This document shows, in pieces, positions 1 through 5,113 of a DNA stretch of 5,113 bases. The notes below the pieces were generated by a model. That model made no database searches, was not told where the DNA came from, and saw only the letters and a program-made list of their open reading frames with translations. Position 1 is the stretch's first letter; each line of letters opens with the position of its first letter. The translations under genes were made by a program, and so were the position numbers. This stretch comes from Planctomycetota bacterium (lineage in GTDB: Bacteria > Planctomycetota > Phycisphaerae > FEN-1346). The stretch lies in contig JAPLML010000576.1 of assembly GCA_026387055.1 (NCBI GenBank), forward strand, positions 1 to 5,113, in the 5' to 3' direction.

Positions 1-582
1 CTCGATGTCCCCTTGGGCGGCCAGGGCGCGGGCCATCGACAGGTGAAGCTCCGGATAGTCCTCTTCCCACTCGGCGGCCTGGCGCCACACGCGGATGGCC
101 TCTTCATGCCGGCCCTGCTTGACGAGCACGAGACCCCACTGGTAGGCGATCTCGGCCGACTCGGCGTGGAGGTCGGCGGCTTCCTCGTACAGCTTGGCGG
201 CCTCTTCGAACTGGCCCAGGTTGCCGTAGGTGCCGATCAACTGGGCCAGGACGGCCTCGTCGTCGGGGGCGAGGCGGCGGGCATGCTGAAGGTAGCCGAG
301 CGCCTCGCGGTCGTCGGCCCGCAGCCACGAGACGAACGCCAGGCCGAACCAGGCATCGACGCTCGTGCGGTCCAGATCGACGGCCCGCAGCAATTCCTTC
401 TCGGCCTCGTCCACGCGATTGAGGTACGCCAGGCACCGCCCGGCCAGGGCGTGGGCCGCGGCCGACTCGGCCTCGATCTCGAGGGCCTTGCGGCAGGCGG
501 CGAGGGCGTCTTCGTACGCCCCCTCCTCCAGCAGCCGATCGGCTTCCTCGAGGTAATCTTCCGGGTCCTGCCAGTCGGGCAT
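1..582 (-). CDS. TPR-repeat protein, C-terminus cut by window edge
   Basis: Open frame of 194 codons from ATG at 582 leftward with no stop before base 1, so the C-terminus is missing. The translation is a regular array of 34-residue tetratricopeptide repeats at about residues 7-40, 41-74, 75-108, 109-142, 143-176 and the beginning of a sixth at 177. Each repeat shows the usual small and aromatic positions, for example the helix pairs around GAYEDALAACRKALEIEAES and NLGQFEEAAKLYEEAADLHA. The protein is acidic, has no signal peptide and no membrane segment, so it is probably cytoplasmic. TPR arrays form superhelical scaffolds for protein-protein contacts; no enzymatic domain is visible and the partner is unknown. 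The start is supported by GAGGG (593-597 read on the minus strand) 10 nt upstream; the other nearby ATG at 592 is in a different frame that gives a low-complexity Arg/Gly/Pro protein. It lies downstream of the lipoprotein gene on the same strand, separated by 419 bp of repeats. Confidence 0.88.
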   Translation of the reverse strand, partial: MPDWQDPEDYLEEADRLLEEGAYEDALAACRKALEIEAESAAAHALAGRCLAYLNRVDEAEKELLRAVDLDRTSVDAWFGLAFVSWLRADDREALGYLQHARRLAPDDEAVLAQLIGTYGNLGQFEEAAKLYEEAADLHAESAEIAYQWGLVLVKQGRHEEAIRVWRQAAEWEEDYPELHLSMARALAAQGDIE

Positions 583-779
583 CGTGAGTCATCCCTCAAG
601 GGCGAGGCGCCCTTTGCCTGCTTCCCATGTGCCACGGGTTGCTTGTCAACCCGTGGTCATTGTGGCCGTCTTTCCATCCTGCGTAATATGTAGGCCGGGG
701 CGCAGCCCCGGCACGCCGTTGCTTCTTCCCATGTGCCACGGGTTGCTTGTCAACCCGTGGTTATTGTGGCCGTACTTCC

Positions 780-837
780 ATCCTGCGTAATATGTAGGCC
801 GGGGCACAATCCTGCGTAATTTTTAGGCCGGGGCGCA
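780..837. repeat. 29-bp tandem duplication inside the repeat mosaic
   Basis: Bases 780-808 and 809-837 are two adjacent copies of a 29-base unit beginning ATCCTGCGTAAT, with 3 mismatches. The first copy ends half-way through a family B palindrome (it has only the GCCGGGGC arm) and the unit then restarts, giving a complete B palindrome in the second copy. A third copy, closely matching the first, is at 676-704. Confidence 0.85.
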
Positions 838-838
838 G

Positions 839-886
839 CCCCGGCACGTCGTTGCGTGCGAACCCCGGCACGCCGTTGCGTGTGAA
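839..886. repeat. 24-bp tandem duplication inside the repeat mosaic
   Basis: Bases 839-862 and 863-886 are adjacent 24-base copies beginning CCCCGGCACG and ending GTGCGAA or GTGTGAA, with 2 mismatches. They join the right arm of the family B palindrome at 827-845 to the inverted B palindrome at 894-912. Confidence 0.85.
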
Positions 887-1001
887 CCACGACGCCGGGG
901 CTTCGCCCCGGCCTACAGGCTGACAACAATAAGAAAAGAGGACCATTGTCATCACGGGTTGGCAAGCAACCCGTGGCACGCGAAAGGCTTCCGCCCTCCC
1001 C

Positions 1002-1811
1002 CTACGGCCGCGAGAATGTCTCCGGGGCGACCTGGGCGTCGAACGCCAGACGCTTCACGCGCACGGTGTACATCGCCGGCCCCGTGGCCTTCCCCGATTC
1101 GCTGATGGGGACGAATCGCCACAGCCGGCTCAGGGCCAGGCCCCCCAGGTCCCACCACTCCACCATTTCCACCCGCATCGGCCGGTCGACGAAAGGCAGT
1201 TCCGGCCACTGGATAAGCACGTTGTCCACGCGGTGCGTGTCCTTGCGGACCTCGACGACCATCCGGTCGTCCTGCCCGAAGTCCGTCGCACCGGGGTACG
1301 TGACCAGCAGCCGCTGCCAGACGCGGGCCTCACCCGGCCCGAGCCGCAGGCCCACGTAGGCGACCTTGCGCCCCGCCGCCGTGAGGCCGAAAGGCATCGG
1401 CAGGAGCTCCCGCGCGAGGCGAACGTCGCCGACCGCCTGCGCCTTGGCCGTGAGGTCCTCGGTTTCCTTGCCGTCCACGAACACGCGCACGGACGCGCCG
1501 TCGGCCAGCGCCACCTGGCGCTCGGCTGGACGCTCGGTGCGGACCTTGCCCGCCCACGGGTCGAGGAGCCAGACTCTGTCGGTCGCGGTGTCGCCGAGGG
1601 GCGAATGCTCGGTCCAGGTGACCTCGGCCCGCAGGGTCGCGTGGTCCACCCACCGATACGTGGACCCGTGGGCCCAGAGGGTGTCGAGGAGGACGGTCCG
1701 CGCCTGTTCGTCGCCGATCGCGCCGAGGCGCCAGTTGACGAGGTCGAGGCGCGAGCATCCCGCGGCCGCCGCGGCCAGGACCAGCAAGGCTATCCCAATG
1801 CCGCGTGCCAC
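1002..1811 (-). CDS. Predicted lipoprotein of unknown function
   Basis: From GTG at 1811 to TAG at 1002-1004, 269 residues. The N-terminus is a short lipoprotein signal peptide: basic residue at 3, hydrophobic stretch 5-17 (GIGIALLVLAAAAA) and a lipobox-like AAGC with Cys19 as the lipidation site, so the mature protein should be membrane-anchored on the outside of the cytoplasmic membrane. The rest is soluble, with alternating strand-like segments, many Trp/Tyr/Val residues and phrases such as RVWLLDPWAGKVRTE and MVVEVRKDTHRVDNVLIQWP. These recall the half-barrel folds of LolA/LolB-like periplasmic proteins, but I do not recognise a specific family. The start is uncertain. GTG 1811 has AGGAGG (1815-1820, minus strand) only 3 nt away; GTG 1853 would add 14 basic residues before the same signal peptide. 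A frame open up to 2276 exists, but it would translate through a 31-bp inverted repeat and place the signal peptide deep inside the protein, so I reject it. The gene runs divergently from rodA. Confidence 0.8.
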   Translation of the reverse strand: MARGIGIALLVLAAAAAGCSRLDLVNWRLGAIGDEQARTVLLDTLWAHGSTYRWVDHATLRAEVTWTEHSPLGDTATDRVWLLDPWAGKVRTERPAERQVALADGASVRVFVDGKETEDLTAKAQAVGDVRLARELLPMPFGLTAAGRKVAYVGLRLGPGEARVWQRLLVTYPGATDFGQDDRMVVEVRKDTHRVDNVLIQWPELPFVDRPMRVEMVEWWDLGGLALSRLWRFVPISESGKATGPAMYTVRVKRLAFDAQVAPETFSRP

Positions 1812-1923
1812 GGCCCTCCTGGATTTCCTGCTCGACGCCGTTCGCGCCGCCACCGGCGGAGACCACCTGTCCGATGACGTGACGCTGGTCGCGCTGGAGG
1901 TGGAATCGGCGACTGGCGCGTAA
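1798..1923 (+). pseudogene. C-terminal remnant of a SpoIIE/RsbU-type PP2C phosphatase
   Basis: The plus strand here encodes about 38-41 residues ending in TAA at 1921-1923. They read ALLDFLLDAVRAATGG followed by SDDVTLVALEVE (about 1813-1905). This is the typical end of SpoIIE-family Mn/Mg-dependent serine phosphatases: a helix, then Gly and the DD[VI]TLxxL strand that contributes a metal-binding Asp and closes the domain. An ATG at 1798 opens the frame, but everything upstream in this frame is the antisense of the lipoprotein gene and lacks PP2C motifs. More than 150 residues of catalytic domain are therefore missing. I interpret it as the stump of a phosphatase gene truncated by a rearrangement whose breakpoint lies near the lipoprotein start. 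A short translated peptide, or chance similarity, cannot be excluded. Confidence 0.6.
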
Positions 1924-2010
1924 GCATCGTTTAGCCGTCGCCGGTACGGCGACGCGATGGAGAAGCGGTCCCGTATCTCCGTCGCCGTACCGGCGACGGC
2001 TAAACGATGC
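1924..2010. repeat. Perfect 31-bp inverted repeat (palindrome family D)
   Basis: Arms 1924-1954 and 1980-2010 are exact reverse complements of 31 bp, with 25 nt between them. Each arm contains a smaller palindrome, CGTCGCCG-GTA-CGGCGACG (1936-1954 in the left arm), so the element can fold as one long hairpin or as a cruciform with secondary hairpins. It starts one base after the stop of the phosphatase remnant and lies in the presumed 5' leader of the lipoprotein gene. There is no T-run beside either arm, so it is not a classic rho-independent terminator. It most likely is two inverted copies of a REP-like element. Confidence 0.9.
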
Positions 2011-2087
2011 GACGGGCTCGCTCCCGCGCGCGGAACCATTTTCTCAAACGCGTATGGCATGAAGGCTGGCCCAAGCGTGTGGGACCC

Positions 2088-2115
2088 ATTATACTGAACG
2101 GCGGCCCGTTCACAA
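2088..2115 (-). promoter_or_regulatory. Candidate sigma70-type promoter reading leftward to the lipoprotein gene
   Basis: On the minus strand a perfect TATAAT (plus bases 2088-2093) lies 16 bp downstream of TTGTGA (plus bases 2110-2115, 4 of 6 matches to TTGACA). It would start transcription near base 2081, giving a leader of about 270 nt before the GTG at 1811 that contains the 31-bp inverted repeat. The local sequence is AT-richer than its surroundings. Rests on consensus match alone. Confidence 0.35.
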
Positions 2116-2153
2116 GGCGGCTTCCCCGCACGCTGTGATGCTTCAGTTTTCGG

Positions 2154-2241
2154 GGGTGGCACGGCCACGCGCGTCTGCGTGGCCGTGCATCTTGGCCGAA
2201 CGGAAGACACGGCCACGCAACGGCGCGTGGCCGTGCCACCC
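2154..2241. repeat. Doubled palindrome upstream of rodA (family C)
   Basis: Two copies of an 11-bp-stem palindrome CACGGCCACGC/GCGTGGCCGTG with 6-nt loops lie at 2160-2187 and 2208-2235. The outer arms, 2154-2172 and 2223-2241, are in addition exact 19-bp reverse complements, so the whole 88-bp block can form two hairpins or one long one. The block ends 60 bp before the rodA start and would be in its leader or promoter region. No T-run follows it. Confidence 0.9.
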
Positions 2242-2301
2242 GGCAAGGGAGCTGCCCGCCCCTGCAACTGATCCATTGCCGCACGTACCCGGTGAGACGA
2301 C

Positions 2302-3771
2302 GTGCTCAGGAGCGATTATTGGTACCGGTTTCCGTGGCTGCTCCTCGCGGCGGCCCTGGCCTTGGCGGGCCTGGGCATCGCGGGCATCTACGCCGCCACG
2401 TGCGGCGGGGCGGACGCCGCGCCGTTCTGGGAGACGCTGGCCGCGAAGCAGCTCCTGTGGCTGGCGGCGTCGCTGGTGGTTTTCGCGGCTGCCCTGGTCC
2501 CCAGCTATACGCGCCTGGCGCACTGGAGTTACTTTCTCTACGGCGTCAGCCTGCTGGGCCTGATCGTGCTGGCGATCATGAGGAACCTGCACGCCGAGAT
2601 TCCCGGCTTCATCTACCCCATCAACCACGCCTACTCCTGGATTCGGATCCCGGGAACGGACCAGAACGTGCAGCCGTCGGAGCTGATGAAGATCGCCTTC
2701 ATCATGTCGCTCGCGTACTACCTGCGTTACCGCAAGAACTACCGCACCTTCACGGGCCTGCTGGTGCCGTTCCTGATGGCCCTGGTGCCGACGGGCCTGG
2801 TCCTGTACCAGCCGGACCTGGGCACCGCCATGATGTTCCTGCCGGTGCTCTTTCTGATGCTGTTTGCGGCGGGGGCCCGCGGCAAACACCTGCTGGCGAT
2901 CATGCTGATGGGCCTGGCGATGGTGCCCGTCTTCTACTCCTCGATGCGGGGCTACCAGCGGATGCGGATCGACTCGTGGCTCCTGCACGGCTGCGCGGAG
3001 CGGTTGCACTTCGCGCTCGCCCAGCCCCCCCCCGAGGGCGGCGAGGCGGACAAGGAGCAGGATAACGGGGCCAGGCCCGTCGCCCCGCGGCGGGCGCACC
3101 TCTCGGATGAGCGGAAGGCCGACCTCGTGCGCGAGATCACCGGCATGTGGCGGTTCCGCGCGTGGCGGATGGCCACGGCCGTCTCGTGGGGGAAAGACAA
3201 GGCGGAGTTCGTCGAGGCCCGCCAGCGCCTGTTCGGGGCCCTCGACGGAGGGCCGGGCCCCGCGAGTTTCGACGCCCTGCGGTTCTTCTTCGGCTCGCTC
3301 CTGGACGATCCCGGCCACCAGGAGTTCCAGGCGAAGATCGCCGTCGGTTCCGGCGGCTTCGCGGGGCGAGGGTGGCTCGAAGGCACGCAGACCCGCTACG
3401 GCCTGCTGCCGGAGGCCCACACGGACTTCCTCTTCCCGACGCTCGCCGAACAGTTCGGCTTCGTCGGCGCCGCCGCCGTCGTCCTCCTGTACGCCTTCCT
3501 GTGCCTCCTGGGGATCGACGTCAGCTTCTCGACCACCGAGCCGTACGGAAAGCTCCTCGTGGTGGGCGTGGTGGCGCTGGTGGCGGCCCAGAGCTTCCTC
3601 AATATCTCGATGAGCATCGGCATGATGCCGATCACGGGGATACCGCTGCCGCTGATGTCCTATGGCGGGTCGAGCCTCGTCAGCTCCTTCCTGGCGCTGG
3701 GCCTCTTGTGCAACGTGGCCGTCCGCCGCCTCTACCTCATCGCCCCGCGGCCGTTCGAGTGGCGCGAGTAG
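2302..3771 (+). CDS. rodA: RodA/MrdB-type SEDS peptidoglycan glycosyltransferase
   Basis: Polytopic membrane enzyme of 489 residues that polymerises lipid II into glycan strands on the outer face of the cytoplasmic membrane, normally with a class B PBP in the elongation complex. SEDS landmarks appear in order: QPSE 124-127, QPDLGTA 170-176, YQRMR 218-222, KIAVGSGGFAGRGWLEGTQ 345-363, LLPEAHTDFLF 368-378 with catalytic Asp375 (equivalent to E. coli RodA Asp262), and PITGIPLPLMSYGGSS 443-458. About ten hydrophobic segments are visible. GTQ and the wording of the last motif favour RodA over FtsW. The start is GTG 2302: an in-frame TGA at 2293-2295 rules out anything upstream, and a weak GGTGAG precedes it. 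The protein is about 120 residues longer than E. coli RodA, mostly because of an insertion at about 228-336 in the large extracytoplasmic loop before the catalytic motif. No PBP2, mreC or mreD gene is adjacent. Confidence 0.9.
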   Translation: MLRSDYWYRFPWLLLAAALALAGLGIAGIYAATCGGADAAPFWETLAAKQLLWLAASLVVFAAALVPSYTRLAHWSYFLYGVSLLGLIVLAIMRNLHAEIPGFIYPINHAYSWIRIPGTDQNVQPSELMKIAFIMSLAYYLRYRKNYRTFTGLLVPFLMALVPTGLVLYQPDLGTAMMFLPVLFLMLFAAGARGKHLLAIMLMGLAMVPVFYSSMRGYQRMRIDSWLLHGCAERLHFALAQPPPEGGEADKEQDNGARPVAPRRAHLSDERKADLVREITGMWRFRAWRMATAVSWGKDKAEFVEARQRLFGALDGGPGPASFDALRFFFGSLLDDPGHQEFQAKIAVGSGGFAGRGWLEGTQTRYGLLPEAHTDFLFPTLAEQFGFVGAAAVVLLYAFLCLLGIDVSFSTTEPYGKLLVVGVVALVAAQSFLNISMSIGMMPITGIPLPLMSYGGSSLVSSFLALGLLCNVAVRRLYLIAPRPFEWRE

Positions 3772-3835
3772 GCGGCAACACGGCCCTGCGCGGCGTCTTG
3801 TGGACGATCTCACGAGCATAGCGGCGGGGCCTTCC

Positions 3836-3855
3836 GAATGGGCTTGGCCTCATTC
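3836..3855 (+). terminator. Weak terminator-like hairpin after rodA
   Basis: GAATGGG (3836-3842) pairs with CTCATTC (3849-3855), including one G-T pair, around a 6-nt loop, 65 bp after the rodA stop. It is followed only by CTTTG rather than a proper T-run, so termination here is a guess. Confidence 0.2.
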
Positions 3856-3862
3856 CTTTGTC

Positions 3863-3973
3863 ATGTGCCACGGGTTGCTTGCCAACCCGTGGTTGTCGTC
3901 TTTCCTCCGTATTGCGTAAAGCAATAAGGAAAGAGGACCGCTGCCACCACGGGTTGACAAGCAACCCGTGGCA
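3863..3973. repeat. Head-to-head pair of family A palindromes
   Basis: In the 290-bp gap between rodA and moxR, a family A palindrome at 3868-3892 (loop CTTGC) faces an inverted copy at 3947-3971 (loop ACAAG). The sequence between them is itself imperfectly palindromic: CTTTCCT...TATTGC-GTAAA-GCAATAAGGAAAG, centred near 3918. The whole unit of about 110 bp is thus a near-complete inverted repeat. Its right half, 3922-3973, matches 927-978 at 46 of 52 bases, and all six differences are transitions. Its left half resembles the copies at 629 and 733. No coding potential beyond spurious frames. The rest of the gap (3772-3862 and 3974-4061) holds only the weak hairpin after rodA and the moxR ribosome binding site. 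Confidence 0.88.
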
Positions 3974-4061
3974 AGTGAACGGCGGGTCCAATAGCCTTGA
4001 GTTGGCGCCCGCCCGCCGGTACTATCGTCTGCACGGGACGGCCGGCACGCGTGGAGGCGTC

Positions 4062-5060
4062 ATGGAAAAGGCGGACGTCGAACAGCGGCTCAAGCACTTC
4101 GGCGAAACCTACCGGCGCATCTCCGAAGAGGTCCAACGCGTCATCGTCGGCCACGGCGAGGTGCTGGAGGGCGTGCTGCTGTGCCTCCTGACCGAAGGCC
4201 ACGCCATCCTCGAGGGCGTGCCCGGCATCGGCAAGACCCTCCTCGTGCGGACGCTGGCCGACGTGCTCGACCTCAAGTTCAGCCGCATCCAGTTCACCCC
4301 CGACCTCATGCCCGCCGACATCACCGGCACGAACGTCATCATCGAGCTTCCCGACGGCCGGCGCGACTGGGAGTTCCGGCCCGGCCCCATCTTCGGCAAC
4401 CTCATCCTGGCCGACGAGATCAACCGGGCCACGCCCAAGACCCAGTCGGCCATGCTCGAGGCGATGCAGGAGCGCGGCGTGACGGTGGCCGGCATCACGC
4501 ACCGGCTGGCGGAGCCGTTCTTCGTCCTGGCGACGCAGAACCCGCTGGAGATGGAGGGCACGTACCCGCTGCCGGAGGCCCAGCTCGACCGCTTCGCCCT
4601 GAAACTGCTGATGCGGATGCCCGAGCGCCAGGAGATCAGCGAGATCGTCGCGCGGACGACCGGCTCGCGGCCGCCGCCCCCCTCCCGCGTGGCCGACGCG
4701 GCGGCCCTGGTGGTCATGCGCGACCTGGCCCGCGCCGTGCCCGTGGCCTCGCACGTGATGGACTATGCGAGCGCCCTCATCCTGGCAACCCATCCCGAGC
4801 ATCCGGCGGCCGCGCCGATGGTCAAGAAGTACGTCCGCTACGGCGCCAGCCCGCGCGGGGCCCAGGCGATGATCCTCGGCGGCAAGGTCCTGGCGCTGGT
4901 CGACGGCCGGTTCAACGTGGCCTTCGACGACGTCCGCCAGATGGCCCTCCCCGCCCTCCGGCACCGTCTGATCCTGAACTTCGAGGGCGAGGCCGCCGGG
5001 GTCAAGGCCGACGACGTGGTGGCGGACGCGCTCAAGCACGTGCCCGAACCCAGGGAGTAG
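4062..5060 (+). CDS. moxR: MoxR-family AAA+ ATPase
   Basis: Cytoplasmic ATPase of 332 residues, the usual MoxR length. Visible motifs: Walker A GVPGIGKT 52-59; Walker B LILADEINRA 114-123 with Asp118 and Glu119; sensor 1 ATQNP 157-161; the MoxR-typical EGTYPLPEAQLDRF 165-178, whose Arg177 is a likely arginine finger; and sensor 2 GASPRG 261-266 in the C-terminal lid domain. MoxR ATPases act as chaperone-like remodelers that help mature or activate partner proteins, often with von Willebrand A and DUF58 proteins encoded just downstream; that region lies outside the window. ATG 4062 is chosen because GGAGG (4053-4057) sits 4 nt before it and the protein then starts at the family's normal N-terminal helix. 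A longer frame from 3858 would translate through the family A palindromes and is not credible. Codon use matches rodA. The gene symbol is a family name; the subgroup is not resolved. Confidence 0.93.
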   Translation: MEKADVEQRLKHFGETYRRISEEVQRVIVGHGEVLEGVLLCLLTEGHAILEGVPGIGKTLLVRTLADVLDLKFSRIQFTPDLMPADITGTNVIIELPDGRRDWEFRPGPIFGNLILADEINRATPKTQSAMLEAMQERGVTVAGITHRLAEPFFVLATQNPLEMEGTYPLPEAQLDRFALKLLMRMPERQEISEIVARTTGSRPPPPSRVADAAALVVMRDLARAVPVASHVMDYASALILATHPEHPAAAPMVKKYVRYGASPRGAQAMILGGKVLALVDGRFNVAFDDVRQMALPALRHRLILNFEGEAAGVKADDVVADALKHVPEPRE

Positions 5061-5085
5061 CTTTTTCCAAGAACCTCTTACCGCA

Positions 5086-5113
5086 GAGACCGCCCGCCGC
5101 GGCGGGCGTTCTC
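5086..5113. repeat. GC palindrome downstream of moxR
   Basis: CGCCCGCCG (5091-5099) and CGGCGGGCG (5100-5108) form a perfect, loopless 18-bp palindrome. Pairing continues outward as GAGA/TCTC after one mismatch up to the window edge. It lies 30 bp after the moxR stop. It could be a terminator stem or another dispersed repeat; the sequence needed to decide is cut off. Confidence 0.5.

Larger units (their letters stand above)
621..979. repeat. Mosaic of palindromic intergenic repeats (families A and B), BIME-like
   Basis: This block fills most of the 419-bp gap between the TPR and lipoprotein genes and has no credible gene. It contains two palindrome types. Family A is a 10-bp stem CCACGGGTTG/CAACCCGTGG with a 5-nt loop, at 632-656 and 736-760 (loop CTTGT), and in the opposite orientation at 953-975 (9-bp stem, loop GCAAG). 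Family B is an 8-bp stem GCCGGGGC/GCCCCGGC with a 3-nt loop, at 694-712 and 827-845 (loop GCA) and 894-912 (loop TTC, opposite orientation). The order is A-B, A-half B, B, then inverted B-A, so the block as a whole is roughly mirror-symmetric. The segment starting at 621 repeats at 725 (104-bp period, about 80 of 84 bases identical). The organisation resembles the REP/BIME clusters of enterobacteria; no REP-associated transposase lies in this window. Confidence 0.85.

Noticed and set aside
13..693. 226-residue plus-strand frame
   Set aside because: It is antisense to the TPR gene, whose 34-residue repeat periodicity is unmistakable, and its end runs into the palindromic repeats.
584..965. Small proteins with repeated CHGLLVNPWL-like or CRPGRSPG-like phrases
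   Set aside because: These are translations of the family A and B palindromes in several frames; the same words appear wherever the repeats occur on either strand.
632..975. CRISPR array
   Set aside because: Repeats are palindromic, unevenly spaced, in both orientations, and the sequences between them are also repeated, so there are no unique spacers.
1924..2010. Riboswitch or rho-independent terminator
   Set aside because: No T-run on either side and no recognisable aptamer core; perfect arm identity fits an inverted repeat element better.
1812..2276. N-terminal extension of the lipoprotein up to 424 residues
   Set aside because: It would translate through the perfect inverted repeat and the antisense of the phosphatase tail, is low-complexity, and would bury the signal peptide and lipobox.
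2143..3819. 558-residue minus-strand frame
   Set aside because: Antisense of rodA; rich in His/Arg/Gln/Glu as expected from the complement of a GC-rich membrane protein gene, with no family motif.
3858..4061. Upstream extension of moxR to 400 residues
   Set aside because: The added residues are a translation of family A palindromes; the GGAGG-supported ATG at 4062 gives the normal family length.
3861..5039. 392-residue minus-strand frame
   Set aside because: Antisense of moxR; composition is that of a shadow frame and it ends inside a repeat.

Overview
This GC-rich window (roughly two-thirds G+C by eye, with strong G/C preference at third codon positions) looks like a bacterial chromosome segment. 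It carries four protein-coding genes and an unusually dense set of palindromic intergenic repeats. Gene content (RodA with an enlarged extracytoplasmic loop, MoxR, a SpoIIE-type phosphatase remnant, a TPR protein) and the intergenic palindromes suggest Planctomycetota or a related PVC-type lineage. That placement is an inference from general character; there is no rRNA or other marker to prove it.

Layout. (1) 1-582, minus strand: a TPR-repeat protein whose C-terminus runs off the left edge. (2) 583-1001: about 420 bp without a gene, filled from 621 to 979 by a mosaic of two palindrome families, A (10-bp stem, CCACGGGTTG) and B (8-bp stem, GCCGGGGC), in direct and inverted copies with nested tandem duplications. 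(3) 1002-1811, minus strand: a predicted lipoprotein of unknown function. (4) 1798-1923, plus strand: a fragment that reads like the extreme C-terminus of a SpoIIE/RsbU-type PP2C phosphatase, abutting and slightly overlapping the lipoprotein start in antisense; probably a gene relic. (5) 1924-2301: an intergenic region between divergent genes, holding a perfect 31-bp inverted repeat (family D), a good -10 box for leftward transcription, and a doubled palindrome (family C) just upstream of the next gene. (6) 2302-3771, plus strand: a RodA/MrdB-type SEDS glycosyltransferase with an insertion of about 100 residues in the loop that carries the catalytic aspartate. (7) 3772-4061: a gap with a head-to-head pair of family A palindromes. 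(8) 4062-5060, plus strand: a MoxR-type AAA+ ATPase. (9) A perfect GC palindrome at 5091-5108 close to the right edge.

Functionally, RodA is the peptidoglycan polymerase of the elongation machinery. MoxR is a chaperone-like ATPase that usually heads an operon with DUF58 and von Willebrand A genes, which would lie beyond the right edge. The lipoprotein and TPR protein point the same way and could be co-transcribed across the repeat cluster, but nothing links them to RodA or MoxR in a pathway. The most notable features are four distinct palindrome families in 5 kb, the RodA loop insertion and the phosphatase tail fragment.
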